From Hymenobacter pini (GTDB taxonomy: Bacteria > Bacteroidota > Bacteroidia > Cytophagales > Hymenobacteraceae): DNA of 64,000 nt. How positions within the stretch are numbered: the stretch's first letter is position 1; each line of letters opens with the position of its first letter. The notes under the pieces were generated by a model that was given only the letters and a program-made list of their open reading frames with translations, made no database searches and was not told the origin of the DNA. Location of the stretch: NCBI RefSeq assembly GCF_020421205.1, contig NZ_JAIZZH010000003.1:372001-436000 (forward strand). The letters are read 5' to 3'. The position numbers and the translations under genes are program-made. This document shows positions 1 to 8,740 of this stretch, piece after piece.

Positions 1-366
1 GCTGGTATGCCGACGGTGCGAGCTGCTGGTGCGGCGGTGTACAACGGCCGGGGCGGCTTTGGCTTCAGGGGCGGCTACGGGGACCAGCTTTTCGGCTTCC
101 GGCAGGGTTTCCAGGTTGTGGGCCGTGGCCTCAATGGCAGGTTGGTGTACCCCGGCTTCCTCGGCCGTGGCCCTCAGTTTGGCAGCTTGCTTGCGGCGCA
201 CAGGCATCAGGAAATCCCGCTCGGCACGCTCCTGGGCCGATAGTTTTTCCTCACCCGGAAGGTTGGTAGGCGTGGCAGGGGCTTTGGCTTCGTCCTGAGC
301 CCAGGCAGTGGCAGCACTCAATAGCAATGCCAGTAGTAGGAAAGCAGCTCGTTGTAACAACTTCAT
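1..366 (-). CDS. Secreted Ala-rich protein, partial (C-terminus outside window)
   Basis: The reading frame starts at 366 and stays open for 122 codons to the window edge, so the C-terminal part is missing. The N-terminus is a clear Sec signal peptide (positively charged MKLLQR, a run of Ala/Leu, then AWAQ as probable cleavage site), so the protein is exported. The mature part is rich in Ala, Glu and Lys with a segment QERAERDFLMPVRRKQAAKL that looks helical. I recognise no family. It lies downstream of the macroglobulin gene on the same strand, 144 bp away. Its build (signal peptide, charged helical centre, Ala/Pro/Lys-rich end) recalls the small secreted protein at 49051-49545, but I see no clear homology. 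Confidence 0.7.
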   Translation of the reverse strand, partial: MKLLQRAAFLLLALLLSAATAWAQDEAKAPATPTNLPGEEKLSAQERAERDFLMPVRRKQAAKLRATAEEAGVHQPAIEATAHNLETLPEAEKLVPVAAPEAKAAPAVVHRRTSSSHRRHTS

Positions 367-510
367 TCTAACTTAAAACCAAACGGACTGCAAATGTACA
401 ATCCATTGGCGGGCAGGGCAACCCCAGTAAGGTAAAAGGCTAGATTTCACCACCGAGCAGCTTGTCTGCCACAGAAGTAAAATCCAGCCCTATCCAGCTT
501 CCAGGCCAGA

Positions 511-3500
511 TTATTGCCCGGCAATTTGCACCCGCGTGCCGGCCGAGTGGGCCGTAAACTCGGGAGCGTACAGGCACTGCAGTTGGGAAAGGCCGCCGGA
601 GAAGTTGCCGGCCTGGGCCGCCCGCAGCCGGTACTCGAAGGTGTGGGTGCCCTTAGGGAAGTAGCTGATGAAGAAGTTGGTGGCCGCGTCGCGGGGGCTT
701 TCGTAGTAGCCCAGGCCGCTCTGGTAGCGGTAGCCAGAAGTCTGGCCGATGAGCTCCAGGCCGGCGGCGCGCTGGTCTTTGAGGTGCACGTACTCCAGGT
801 CCCGGTCGGCACGGAGCACCAGGCGCACCACCAGCACGTCGCCCACGCGCAGGGGCGTGGCGGCGGTGAGGGGCTCCAGCACGGGGCCGCCAGCGGTGCG
901 CTGCTCCCGGTACAGGCGGCGCTCCAGCTGCAGGGGCGTGGCGGCAGGCGTAATCTTGTCCAGCTGCTCGAAGTACTGCCAGTACAGGCCGCCCCAGGCC
1001 ACGCCGGCGTCGGGTTTCTGCACCGTTATGCGGCCCTGGGCGGGCTTGATGTCGGCGGCGGGCCAGGTGACTTTGTAGTAGCCGGTGCCGGCCTGCTGGC
1101 TGGTGGGCTGCACGGGCTTCCCTCCTACCGTTACCTGCAGGGGCTGAGTGGGCTGCAGCCAGTTGGAACCGCGCAGCAACAGAGCGTAGCAGGCGTCGGC
1201 GGTGGCGCGGGTGCTTTCCCAGTTCTGCACGCGCTTCTGGCTGAGCAGCCACAGCTTCATCTCATCCACCGATTTCTGGTCGTTCAGCACCTCATCAAAG
1301 GCCTCGATGAGCGTGGCCTGGGTTTCGGTGGGGGCTTCGCGCCAGTAGTAGCCGCCGCGCACGTCCTTCCAGTACATGCCCAGCTCCGGCGAGTGCAGGG
1401 CATTTTCTTGGAGCGCCGTGAGGATGGCCTTCACGGCGGCGGACTGGGTTTTGGCGCGGTGCAGAGCCAGGGCTATTTCGGCCTGCAGGTAGCGGGTGCG
1501 GCCCGGCCAGTAGGTGGCGGCCTGCTGCTGGTAGTAGGCCTGGGCCAGCTGGGCTTCCTTGCGCACGGCCAACGTGAGCCAGAAGCTGCGGGCGTACAGG
1601 GCCTGCACCTGCAGGTCGGAGAGGTGGTCCTGCTTCAAATCTACTTTAGACTGCTTGCGGAGCTGGGTGTAGTCGCGCTGCAGCTCCCCATCCAGATATG
1701 CCACGGCGTTTTGCAGGACTTGGCGGGCGGTGGGGTCCTGTTGGGCATCGAAGGCCCCCAGCTTTTGCAGCTTGCCGAAACCGGCCACGATGAGCTGGGT
1801 GATATACCGGTCGGCGGGCATGCGCTCAAACCAGGGGAAGGAGCCGTCGGGCAGCTGCATCTGGCGGAGCTTGGTGAGGGCGCGGGCGGTTTCGGCTTTC
1901 AGGCGGGGCTCGTCGAACAGCTCGGCGAGGCGGCGCATCCGCTCGGTTTCGTTCTGGGCATCGCGCACCCAGGGCGTTTCCTGCAGCAGCAGGGCCTTCA
2001 GCTCCTGGTTTTGCTCCAGCTTGCTGGTGAGGGCAGCTTTGTCGCCGGCTTGGGCGGCGCGCTGCCACTCGGCCAGCGTGGTGCGCAGCTGGGGGTTGCT
2101 CTGCAGTATTTTAGCGGCCAGCAGGTTGGCGTAGAGGCGGCTGAAAGTCTGCTCGGAGCACTCATAGGGGTACTCCATCAGGTAGGGCAGCGCCTGCACG
2201 GCATACCAGGCCGGGTTGGGCGTCATCTCCAGCGTGAGCGAGTAGTTGCGGCGGGTGCCGGAGGTGGTGCTGGTGAGCTTCTTCAACTCAAACTCCCGGG
2301 TAGCCGGCCCCACCACCGCCAGCGGCAGCGTTTCGGTTAGCAGCACCCGATTCAGTAGCACCGGCAGGGTATTTTCCTCGCCATCGGAGAAAGTTTCTAG
2401 TTGCTGGTTTCTAGTTGCTTGTTGCTCGTTTCTGGCCTCTTTACGGGCCTTTCGTCCAGCTTTTAATTTTTCGTTTTTAATTTTTAATTCCTCCGATTTT
2501 CCTTGTGCTACTACCCGGTAGGTAATGGCTTCGAGGGGGAGCTGGCCCTCGGCGGCTTCGGGGATGGTCAGGTTCCAGCTCACTGCCTGGCTCTGGTTGC
2601 CGCTGAGGCTGAAGCGAACCTGGGCGGGACTTTTGAGGAGTTGGCTTTCCAGGGGCTGCTGGGTGCGGGCGTCGAGCAGGAGGAGCTGGGCGGTGCCGCT
2701 GAGGGCCTGGGCGGTGAGGTTGCTGAGCTTGGCCGAGAAGGTCAGCTGGTCGCCTTCCCGGAAGAAGCGGGGGGCGTTGGGGGTTACCTGTAGGCTCTTT
2801 TGCGTCACCAGCTCCCGGCGCAGCAGGCCGGTATGCAACTGCTGGTCGTGGGCCAGGGCCAGCAGCTGCCAGCGCGTCACGGCTTCGGGCATTTGGAATT
2901 CCAGCACGATTTCGCCCTGGGCATTGGTGCGCACGGCGGGCATCCACAGAGCCGTTTCCCGGAAATCCTTGCGGGCCTGCACGGTGCTGAGGTCGGGTTG
3001 AGCCGCGGCCGGAGCAGGTGCAGCCGTAGCGTCGGCCGCATCACCATACATAGCTGGGCTGACAACTCCTTTTTTTTGTGAAAGGGCTGCCGTGCCCCGA
3101 AGCATTACCCGACCCGCAGGTGCCGCAGCAACAACATGTGGTTTGGCCTCAACTACTTCTTCCACGGCCATCATGTGTCTGGAAGCGTACTCCCACAGGT
3201 TCAGCTCCGGGTACATTTCAGGTCCTGGGTCCACAAGCGTAAGCTCAGGACTGAACAGCACCTTACCTTCCTCCGTGCCGAAGCGGCCCTGCCAGCCCAG
3301 CGTGGGCGGGAAGTAGGGTCGGTAGAACTCCGGGGCGGCGAAATCGTGGGCGCGGAATACGTCTAACGACTTATCGTAGAGCGTGGCCAGCAGCTCGGCA
3401 TCGGCGGGTTGGCCGTTGGTCTGATGGATGGTAACGCGCCAGGTTTCCTTCTGGCCGGGCTGCAGCTTGTCGCGGAAGGTAGCAATGCTGAGCACAAGCG

Positions 3501-6500
3501 GGGCGGGCGGCATGGTCACCTGCACCTGGGCCGTGTGGGTGTACAGGCGGTTGTCGCGCACCTGGGTGAGGTGCACGTAGAGCTGGGTTTCGCCGAGGGC
3601 GGCGGGCACGGGCACTTCTACCACGCGCTGCTCCCCGGCGGGCAGCGTCAGCCACTCGTGGCGCAGGGTTTCGCCCTTGGCCTCGGCTTCCAGCAGCACG
3701 CGGGCCCCGTCCAGGGAGCTGCCCACCAGGAAGCGGGCGGCCTGGCCGGGCGCTATGCTGTCCTGCAAGGGCACAAACCAGTCGGCCGTGGGCACGGGCA
3801 AGGTGCTGGCAGCGGGGTCGAACAGGGTGAACCGCTGCTCGGCGCGGGCCTCGGGCTGACCGGCCGCGGCCGGGGCGGCGGTGGCTTCCAGCAGGTAGCG
3901 GCCGGGCTGCTGGGCGGCCAGGGCCGTTTGCAGGGCGGGCAACAGCGGGGTTTTGTCGGTGTCGAAGTCCTGGGTAAGCACCAGCGTGCGGACCCAGGTG
4001 CTGTCGTTGTCTTCCCGGCCGTAGGCATCCAGCGGGAAGCGGCGTTTAAATTCTTCCTGGCTCAGAGCTTCCCGCTCGGGCTGCTCCCAGAGGCGGGGAC
4101 GCAGCGGCCGGGCGGGCAGCGTGAGGCGGTAGAGGCGCAGCTGGCCCCGGGCAGGCTGGGCCTCGCCGGCGGCATTGGTGCTGAAAAGGCGGGGCGTGGG
4201 CAGCTCGGCGCGGTTGAGCAGCTCGGGCAGCTCCAAGCGTAGCGTCAGGGCCTCGGTGCCCAGGCTCACGCGCTGGGTGCCCGTGCGGGTTTCGCCGGCG
4301 GCATCCGTCACGTCGGCCATTACCTCGAAGGCATAGCTGGGGCCCCAGCCGCCGCGCTTGCCGGCCGCCGCGGCGTCGCCTTTGGCCTCGAAGGTGATGG
4401 CGAAGCCCCCGGCAGAATCGGTTCGGGCCGTGCCGCTGAGGATTTCCTGCTCGGGCCGGCCGCCGCCGTAACCGCCCCGGCCGAAGAAGGGCCAGAACGT
4501 GCGCCGCACCACCCGGTAGCTCACCGTGGCCCCGTCGATGGGCTGGCCGGCGTAGGCGGTAGCCTTACCGCGCACCGTTACGGGCTGGCCCAGCACCGGC
4601 GTGCCTTTCACCGGCTCAAACGTCACTTGGAACGTGGGCCGCTTGTAGTCCTCTACGGCGAAGCTAATGCTGCCAAACTGGGTCTGAATCGTCATTTCCC
4701 CATTCAACAAGCCTGTAGGTAGAACAAAGGAGCCGTGGAAGGAGCCGAAATCATTGGTTCGGAAGCTCAGCTGCTTCACCACTTGCCGGTTCACGTCCAG
4801 TAGCTCCACGTTCAGGGGAGAATCCAGCAGTAACCGTGGCTTGCCGGCCTTTTCCTCCGTCAGAATTCCTTTGAAATACACCGTTTGGCCAGGACGATAG
4901 ATGGCGCGGTCAGAGTAAAGGAAGGTGCGAATATGCGGCTGCTCGTACTGGGGCACTTGGTTGCGGCGGGGCGTGAAGTAGCCCAGGCTCTCGGTCATCA
5001 GCAGCGAATCAGCCCCCTGGGTGAACAGGGCGGCCTCAATCTGGGTGTTTTCGCTGGTGAGCTGGCCCACCGGAATCTGGGTCTGGCCCTCGGCGTTGGT
5101 GGTCAGCCGCTCACCGCGCCGCCGCAGGTACTCGCGGCGACTTTGGTTGTAGTACTGGAAGAAAGGTAGCACCTGCACGCCGGGCCGGGGCACGCCGCTC
5201 TGGCGGTGCAGCACCAGCAGCTCGGGGCCTTCGGTGCGGTCGGCACTGCGGCGCACGTAGCTCAGCTCGCTCACCTGCACCTGACTGTAGGCCGTTACCA
5301 CGCCGGCTTGCTCCTTGGTAGGGTTGCTGGCGGCGGTACTCAGCACGATGAGGTAGTGCCCCAGCGGCAAAGCCGGGCCGGCGTGCTGCACGGTGTGGCT
5401 ACGGAAGTCCTGGGGGCCGGGCACGTCCAGCGTCCAGGTGGCAGCGGGCTGGGCCGCCAGGGCGCGGGCGTAGCGCTGCTGCCAGGTTTTATTCTCGTAC
5501 AGCTCGGGCCGCTCCAGCTGCCGCAGTACTTGGGCGTTGCTTACGCGGTAGGCCGCAGCATATAAGCGCGGGGCGTTGCGCACCGTCAGGCGCAGCTGCC
5601 AGGGCTGGTTAGGCAGCAGCACCTCTTCAGTGGTAAAGGCCAGTTCCAGCCGCTCCAGCCGCTGCCGCAGGGCCTTGGCCTGTTGCGCCCCCCGGGACTT
5701 AGGAAATTGCTGCTCGGCAGCCACGGCCAGCGCGTGAGCTTTGGCGGGGTCGGTTTCTTCCCAGGTGCCGGCTTCCAACACCCGCAGCTCCGCGCTGATG
5801 GGGAGGGCCTTGTACGTTTCGGCGGCGCGGGCCAAAGCGGTGCGGTACAGCTCGGTGTTGTTGGCCAGCGTGGCGTGCGCGTGCACAAACTCCAGCCGCA
5901 GCCGGTCGGCGTCGGCCAGCGCGGCGGGGTTGCCGGCATCCTGGAGGCGGAATGCCAGCAGCTGCTGCAACACCTGCAGGGCGTGGAACTGTCCGTTCAG
6001 CGAATCGGCCAGCGGGGCCGTCAGCTTCAGGCGGGCAAACTCCGGGGCGGGACCGAATAGGGCGGCATCTGTCAGTTCGAACTGCTGGGCGGGTTTGGTG
6101 ATGTATAGCTCATCGTTGCCGAGGCCCTCCACGGCGCGGTGGGCCAGCAAATCGTAGAGCGTAGGGCGCAACTTGCGGCCCTCGGCGCTGCCACCGTGGC
6201 TGAGGTAGCCCAGCGTGGATAGCTTCAGCTGTTGCTGGCGGCGGGGCTCGTCCTGCACGGAGGCGCGGTAGTGCTGCACCACGGCCGCGCCGAGGCGGGC
6301 CGCATCCCAGGTGCGCAGATCCTGGCGGCTCTGGTCGGCGGTGTCGGGTTTGGTCTGGGTTCGGTCGTAGAGCTGGTAGCGGTGGTTGTCGTAGTAGCGG
6401 GCGTAGAGCTGGGCCAGCAGACTGTGCAGCACCGGCCGGGCCGGAAATTGGGCCGTTTTAAGGTCCTGCTCCACCAGCTGAATGGCCTGCACGTCGGCTT

Positions 6501-6759
6501 CTTCCTCCCTGGCTTCCAGCAGGCGCAGCTTGTACAGCAGGGTGCGCAGATGCTCGGGCGTATTCTGCTGGCGGCGGGCCTGCTGGTACAGGGGCTCCAG
6601 CAGCTTAGCAGCCGAGGCCGTCTGGTCTTTGGCCAGCAGCTGGTCAATCTTTTTCCAGGTGGCGGGGTTGGGGCCGCCCGCGCCGGGCGGGGTGGTTTGC
6701 GACGAGCCAGTGGCTAAGAACATCAGCAAGGCGAGTACACTTAACAGGAAAGGACGCAT
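511..6759 (-). CDS. Alpha-2-macroglobulin family protein (MG domains, CxEQ thioester)
   Basis: A 2082-residue exported protein. The start at 6759 gives a signal peptide (MRPFLLSVLALLMFLATG); an upstream in-frame start would bury it. After a helical N-terminal region come macroglobulin-type beta domains (for example the segment with YSDRAIYRPGQTVYFKG, typical of MG2 domains, near residue 620), a bait-like region, the segment ALWMPAVRTNAQGEIVLEFQMPE typical of the A2M domain, and an alpha/alpha-toroid domain carrying YPYECSEQTFSRL near residue 1534. The C-S-E-Q quartet fits the CxEQ thioester motif of protease-trapping macroglobulins. Known bacterial members sit in the periplasm or outer membrane and trap proteases, often encoded beside pbpC; no pbpC is seen here. 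Odd: a Lys/Gln/Asn-rich insert around residues 1424-1457 is encoded by repeat-like AT-rich DNA (separate entry). Confidence 0.9.
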   Translation of the reverse strand: MRPFLLSVLALLMFLATGSSQTTPPGAGGPNPATWKKIDQLLAKDQTASAAKLLEPLYQQARRQQNTPEHLRTLLYKLRLLEAREEEADVQAIQLVEQDLKTAQFPARPVLHSLLAQLYARYYDNHRYQLYDRTQTKPDTADQSRQDLRTWDAARLGAAVVQHYRASVQDEPRRQQQLKLSTLGYLSHGGSAEGRKLRPTLYDLLAHRAVEGLGNDELYITKPAQQFELTDAALFGPAPEFARLKLTAPLADSLNGQFHALQVLQQLLAFRLQDAGNPAALADADRLRLEFVHAHATLANNTELYRTALARAAETYKALPISAELRVLEAGTWEETDPAKAHALAVAAEQQFPKSRGAQQAKALRQRLERLELAFTTEEVLLPNQPWQLRLTVRNAPRLYAAAYRVSNAQVLRQLERPELYENKTWQQRYARALAAQPAATWTLDVPGPQDFRSHTVQHAGPALPLGHYLIVLSTAASNPTKEQAGVVTAYSQVQVSELSYVRRSADRTEGPELLVLHRQSGVPRPGVQVLPFFQYYNQSRREYLRRRGERLTTNAEGQTQIPVGQLTSENTQIEAALFTQGADSLLMTESLGYFTPRRNQVPQYEQPHIRTFLYSDRAIYRPGQTVYFKGILTEEKAGKPRLLLDSPLNVELLDVNRQVVKQLSFRTNDFGSFHGSFVLPTGLLNGEMTIQTQFGSISFAVEDYKRPTFQVTFEPVKGTPVLGQPVTVRGKATAYAGQPIDGATVSYRVVRRTFWPFFGRGGYGGGRPEQEILSGTARTDSAGGFAITFEAKGDAAAAGKRGGWGPSYAFEVMADVTDAAGETRTGTQRVSLGTEALTLRLELPELLNRAELPTPRLFSTNAAGEAQPARGQLRLYRLTLPARPLRPRLWEQPEREALSQEEFKRRFPLDAYGREDNDSTWVRTLVLTQDFDTDKTPLLPALQTALAAQQPGRYLLEATAAPAAAGQPEARAEQRFTLFDPAASTLPVPTADWFVPLQDSIAPGQAARFLVGSSLDGARVLLEAEAKGETLRHEWLTLPAGEQRVVEVPVPAALGETQLYVHLTQVRDNRLYTHTAQVQVTMPPAPLVLSIATFRDKLQPGQKETWRVTIHQTNGQPADAELLATLYDKSLDVFRAHDFAAPEFYRPYFPPTLGWQGRFGTEEGKVLFSPELTLVDPGPEMYPELNLWEYASRHMMAVEEVVEAKPHVVAAAPAGRVMLRGTAALSQKKGVVSPAMYGDAADATAAPAPAAAQPDLSTVQARKDFRETALWMPAVRTNAQGEIVLEFQMPEAVTRWQLLALAHDQQLHTGLLRRELVTQKSLQVTPNAPRFFREGDQLTFSAKLSNLTAQALSGTAQLLLLDARTQQPLESQLLKSPAQVRFSLSGNQSQAVSWNLTIPEAAEGQLPLEAITYRVVAQGKSEELKIKNEKLKAGRKARKEARNEQQATRNQQLETFSDGEENTLPVLLNRVLLTETLPLAVVGPATREFELKKLTSTTSGTRRNYSLTLEMTPNPAWYAVQALPYLMEYPYECSEQTFSRLYANLLAAKILQSNPQLRTTLAEWQRAAQAGDKAALTSKLEQNQELKALLLQETPWVRDAQNETERMRRLAELFDEPRLKAETARALTKLRQMQLPDGSFPWFERMPADRYITQLIVAGFGKLQKLGAFDAQQDPTARQVLQNAVAYLDGELQRDYTQLRKQSKVDLKQDHLSDLQVQALYARSFWLTLAVRKEAQLAQAYYQQQAATYWPGRTRYLQAEIALALHRAKTQSAAVKAILTALQENALHSPELGMYWKDVRGGYYWREAPTETQATLIEAFDEVLNDQKSVDEMKLWLLSQKRVQNWESTRATADACYALLLRGSNWLQPTQPLQVTVGGKPVQPTSQQAGTGYYKVTWPAADIKPAQGRITVQKPDAGVAWGGLYWQYFEQLDKITPAATPLQLERRLYREQRTAGGPVLEPLTAATPLRVGDVLVVRLVLRADRDLEYVHLKDQRAAGLELIGQTSGYRYQSGLGYYESPRDAATNFFISYFPKGTHTFEYRLRAAQAGNFSGGLSQLQCLYAPEFTAHSAGTRVQIAGQ
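2391..2490. repeat. Repeat-like AT-rich insert inside the macroglobulin gene
   Basis: Within the GC-rich coding sequence about 100 bp change character: two runs of AATTTTTAATTTTT type (2461-2490) and two copies of a CTAGTTGCTGGTTTCTAGTTGC-like unit (2396-2418). Such units resemble intergenic dispersed repeats, yet here they are translated in frame as a basic, Lys/Gln/Asn-rich linker between two domains. The base composition is unlike the flanks, which suggests a later insertion that kept the frame. Confidence 0.6.
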
Positions 6760-6856
6760 GCAGTAGGAACGAATGAGCGGGGCAAGTTGGTAAAAACCCA
6801 GATGCCAAGCTGAACCGGATTCCACACGCGTACCGACAGAAACTTTCACTACAGCA

Positions 6857-6898
6857 ACAAAAAAGCCCTGCCAGCACGCGGCCGGCAGGACTCTTTTG
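6857..6898 (-). terminator. Rho-independent terminator of the DinB gene
   Basis: GC-rich hairpin (AGCCCTGCC ... GGCAGGACT) flanked by A and T runs, located 74 bp past the DinB stop codon and before the macroglobulin start. Confidence 0.6.
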
Positions 6899-6918
6899 GT
6901 AGTGGCAGACTGTCAGCA

Positions 6919-6952
6919 CGCGAGATGCGTCGCTCCGCTCTGCATGACGGTC
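6919..6952. repeat. Dispersed GTCATGC...GCATCTC repeat, single copy
   Basis: On the minus strand the segment reads GTCATGCAGAGCGGAGCGAC followed by GCATCTCGC. It shares the pattern GTCATGC-AGCG-AG-GA-GCATCTC with the two arms of the hairpin at 41597-41702. It lies just behind the DinB terminator in an intergenic region and encodes nothing. Confidence 0.55.
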
Positions 6953-6971
6953 TTCTGGTCCAGTATTTCCC

Positions 6972-7544
6972 TTATTGCTCCCGCGCGTCCAGCACCCGCT
7001 CGGCCTGCCGGATGTGGCGGTCAATGTGCGTTACCAGTAGCTCAAGCACATCGGTCAGCCGTGGAATCAGCAGCGGAATGATGGGGTTGGGGATGCGCAC
7101 GGCGTTGGCGTTGATGCCGCGGGCTTGGTCGATGAGGTTGCCCAGCTCGTCCAGCTGTCGGCTGAACACTTCAATAACCGTGCGCGGCAGCCGGGAGCCG
7201 CTGGGCGCGTACTGCTGGGGCGCTTTCATGGGTTTATCGGTAGCGGAGGCGCGCATGGCGTCCGTCATTTTCCGCCCAATGAAACCGTGCGCCACCGTTT
7301 CGGCCGGCGAGGAGCCCCGCTCCCGCGCGGCTTTCACCTTGCGGCTGATAACCGGCAGGTACAGCCCACCCACAATGTTGAGATGCTCCAGGCACTGGCC
7401 CACGCTCCACTTGCCGGGGCCGGGGCCTCGGTTCAGTTGGTCATCAGAGAGGGGGCGGAAGCGGCGGTTGGTAATTTCCCGCACCCGCTCCACATCGGTA
7501 GCCAGGGCATCCAGAAAATCGGTTGTACGGGTGGCAGTGGGCAT
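6972..7544 (-). CDS. DinB family protein
   Basis: 190 residues. The start at 7544 (MPTATRTTDFLDALATD) is chosen because the longer frame would overlap the divergent gene at 7672. The sequence has the four-helix DinB/YfiT pattern: a first helix, the segment GPGKWSVGQCLEHLNIVGGLY with the family's conserved W..GQ.L.H (first metal-ligand His), and a C-terminal helix VLELLVTHIDRHIRQAERVL with the usual HxxxH-like His pair. DinB-like proteins are metal-binding; many act as thiol-dependent S-transferases or are damage-inducible, and the actual substrate cannot be told. It stands alone, with its own terminator downstream. Confidence 0.8.
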   Translation of the reverse strand: MPTATRTTDFLDALATDVERVREITNRRFRPLSDDQLNRGPGPGKWSVGQCLEHLNIVGGLYLPVISRKVKAARERGSSPAETVAHGFIGRKMTDAMRASATDKPMKAPQQYAPSGSRLPRTVIEVFSRQLDELGNLIDQARGINANAVRIPNPIIPLLIPRLTDVLELLVTHIDRHIRQAERVLDAREQ

Positions 7545-7671
7545 CGGCGCTGATAATTGGGGTAAGCAGAATATGACGTAATGATACGGGCCCGACGCGG
7601 TTTCGGCAACGCAAACCGCCAGTTGGCCGAGTGTTTTGCTGAATTTACGTAGCGGGCGGTACTTTCGGTAT

Positions 7672-8649
7672 ATGGTATTGTCTTTTCTGCGGGCCCTGGC
7701 AGGCTTGCCAGTGCTGGTTCTTTGGCTGCTACCCCGAGCCGGGCAGGCGCAGGCCGTGCCCAATCCCGGCGAAAACATTGCGTACCTGGTCACGTTCGGC
7801 AGCCAAGCCGATAAAAGCTGGGGCGACGATGATTTCACCCAAACCTTTTTCTTCCTTATTCCGAAGGAAAACCGCCAGCCCGTGTACATCCGCGTGTTCG
7901 ACCCCGACTGCGGCGGCCAGCACGATGAGGCTAAGTTTGGCTGGAACACCACCACCGAGTTCAGCCTTTACGGCGGCCCCGGCACTCATTCCGCCACCGA
8001 TGCCCGCGCCACCGAACCCCGGGGCCAGTTCCGGGCCGGCACGCTGCTCAAGCAAGCAAAGTTTGGCGCCGATAAAGCCTACGACAACAAGTGGTACACC
8101 TTCGGGCCGCTGAACCCCTTGGAAGGGGAATTTGTAAAGGAGTTCGACGGGTACGTGTTCAAGCTGATTGCGCAGGGCAAAACCGGTGACGACGGCAACC
8201 TGTACCGCTACTTTCTGAGCACATCCCCCACCCAAAACATACCCGTGGAGGGCGGCAATGCCTTTACCTACGAATACTCGTTTCGCCTCTCACCCCAGAA
8301 GCGCGCCCGCACCCACTTATACCCCTTCGTGAATGACCGGGTGGTCAGCATCAAGCAAAGCAATTTTGATGTGGACGGCGACGTGAGCCTGAAGATTTTT
8401 AGTGTGGCGAAGAATGGGCACCCGGCCAAAGCCAGCGGCGACAACGCCTGGGCCAGCAGCACCCACCCCATTGTCGATAAGGAGCACGGCCTGTCCCTGG
8501 ATATGCAGCTCACATCGCTTTCCAAGGCTACCAACGACCTAGTATTTTACGTGACGGACCAGTATGATGTGGCCCTGCCCTTCTTTGCCGTACCCCTGGG
8601 TGGCCCGCCCCGCTACCGCTACGAGGTAGACGTAAAGATCCGGAAGTAG
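7672..8649 (+). CDS. Secreted protein of unknown function
   Basis: 325 residues. The ATG at 7672 gives a good signal peptide (MVLSFLRALAGLPVLVLWLL ... GQAQA); the longer frame upstream adds a non-signal stretch. The mature protein is a mostly beta sequence, with a segment IRVFDPDCGGQHDE followed by several Gly/Tyr/Phe-rich strands, no lipobox and no T9SS sorting domain at its end (it closes with RYEVDVKIRK). I recognise the IRVFDPDxGG pattern only as something seen in hypothetical proteins of Bacteroidota, without a known role. It is divergent from the DinB gene and 91 bp ahead of the HhH protein. Confidence 0.8.
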   Translation: MVLSFLRALAGLPVLVLWLLPRAGQAQAVPNPGENIAYLVTFGSQADKSWGDDDFTQTFFFLIPKENRQPVYIRVFDPDCGGQHDEAKFGWNTTTEFSLYGGPGTHSATDARATEPRGQFRAGTLLKQAKFGADKAYDNKWYTFGPLNPLEGEFVKEFDGYVFKLIAQGKTGDDGNLYRYFLSTSPTQNIPVEGGNAFTYEYSFRLSPQKRARTHLYPFVNDRVVSIKQSNFDVDGDVSLKIFSVAKNGHPAKASGDNAWASSTHPIVDKEHGLSLDMQLTSLSKATNDLVFYVTDQYDVALPFFAVPLGGPPRYRYEVDVKIRK

Positions 8650-8740
8650 GCCTTAGCTGGCAACGGGACGATGGGTTTGGTTTTGTGCCGATTTCCGCCT
8701 AAACTCAGCAGTAGTATCCGTTACCCTCGCGTATTCTGTT

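Noticed and set aside
514..2340. 608-codon open frame on the plus strand inside the macroglobulin gene
   Set aside because: It is the antisense shadow of a GC-rich gene with clear domains; its product is Gly/Val/Leu-rich without domain pattern or promoter.
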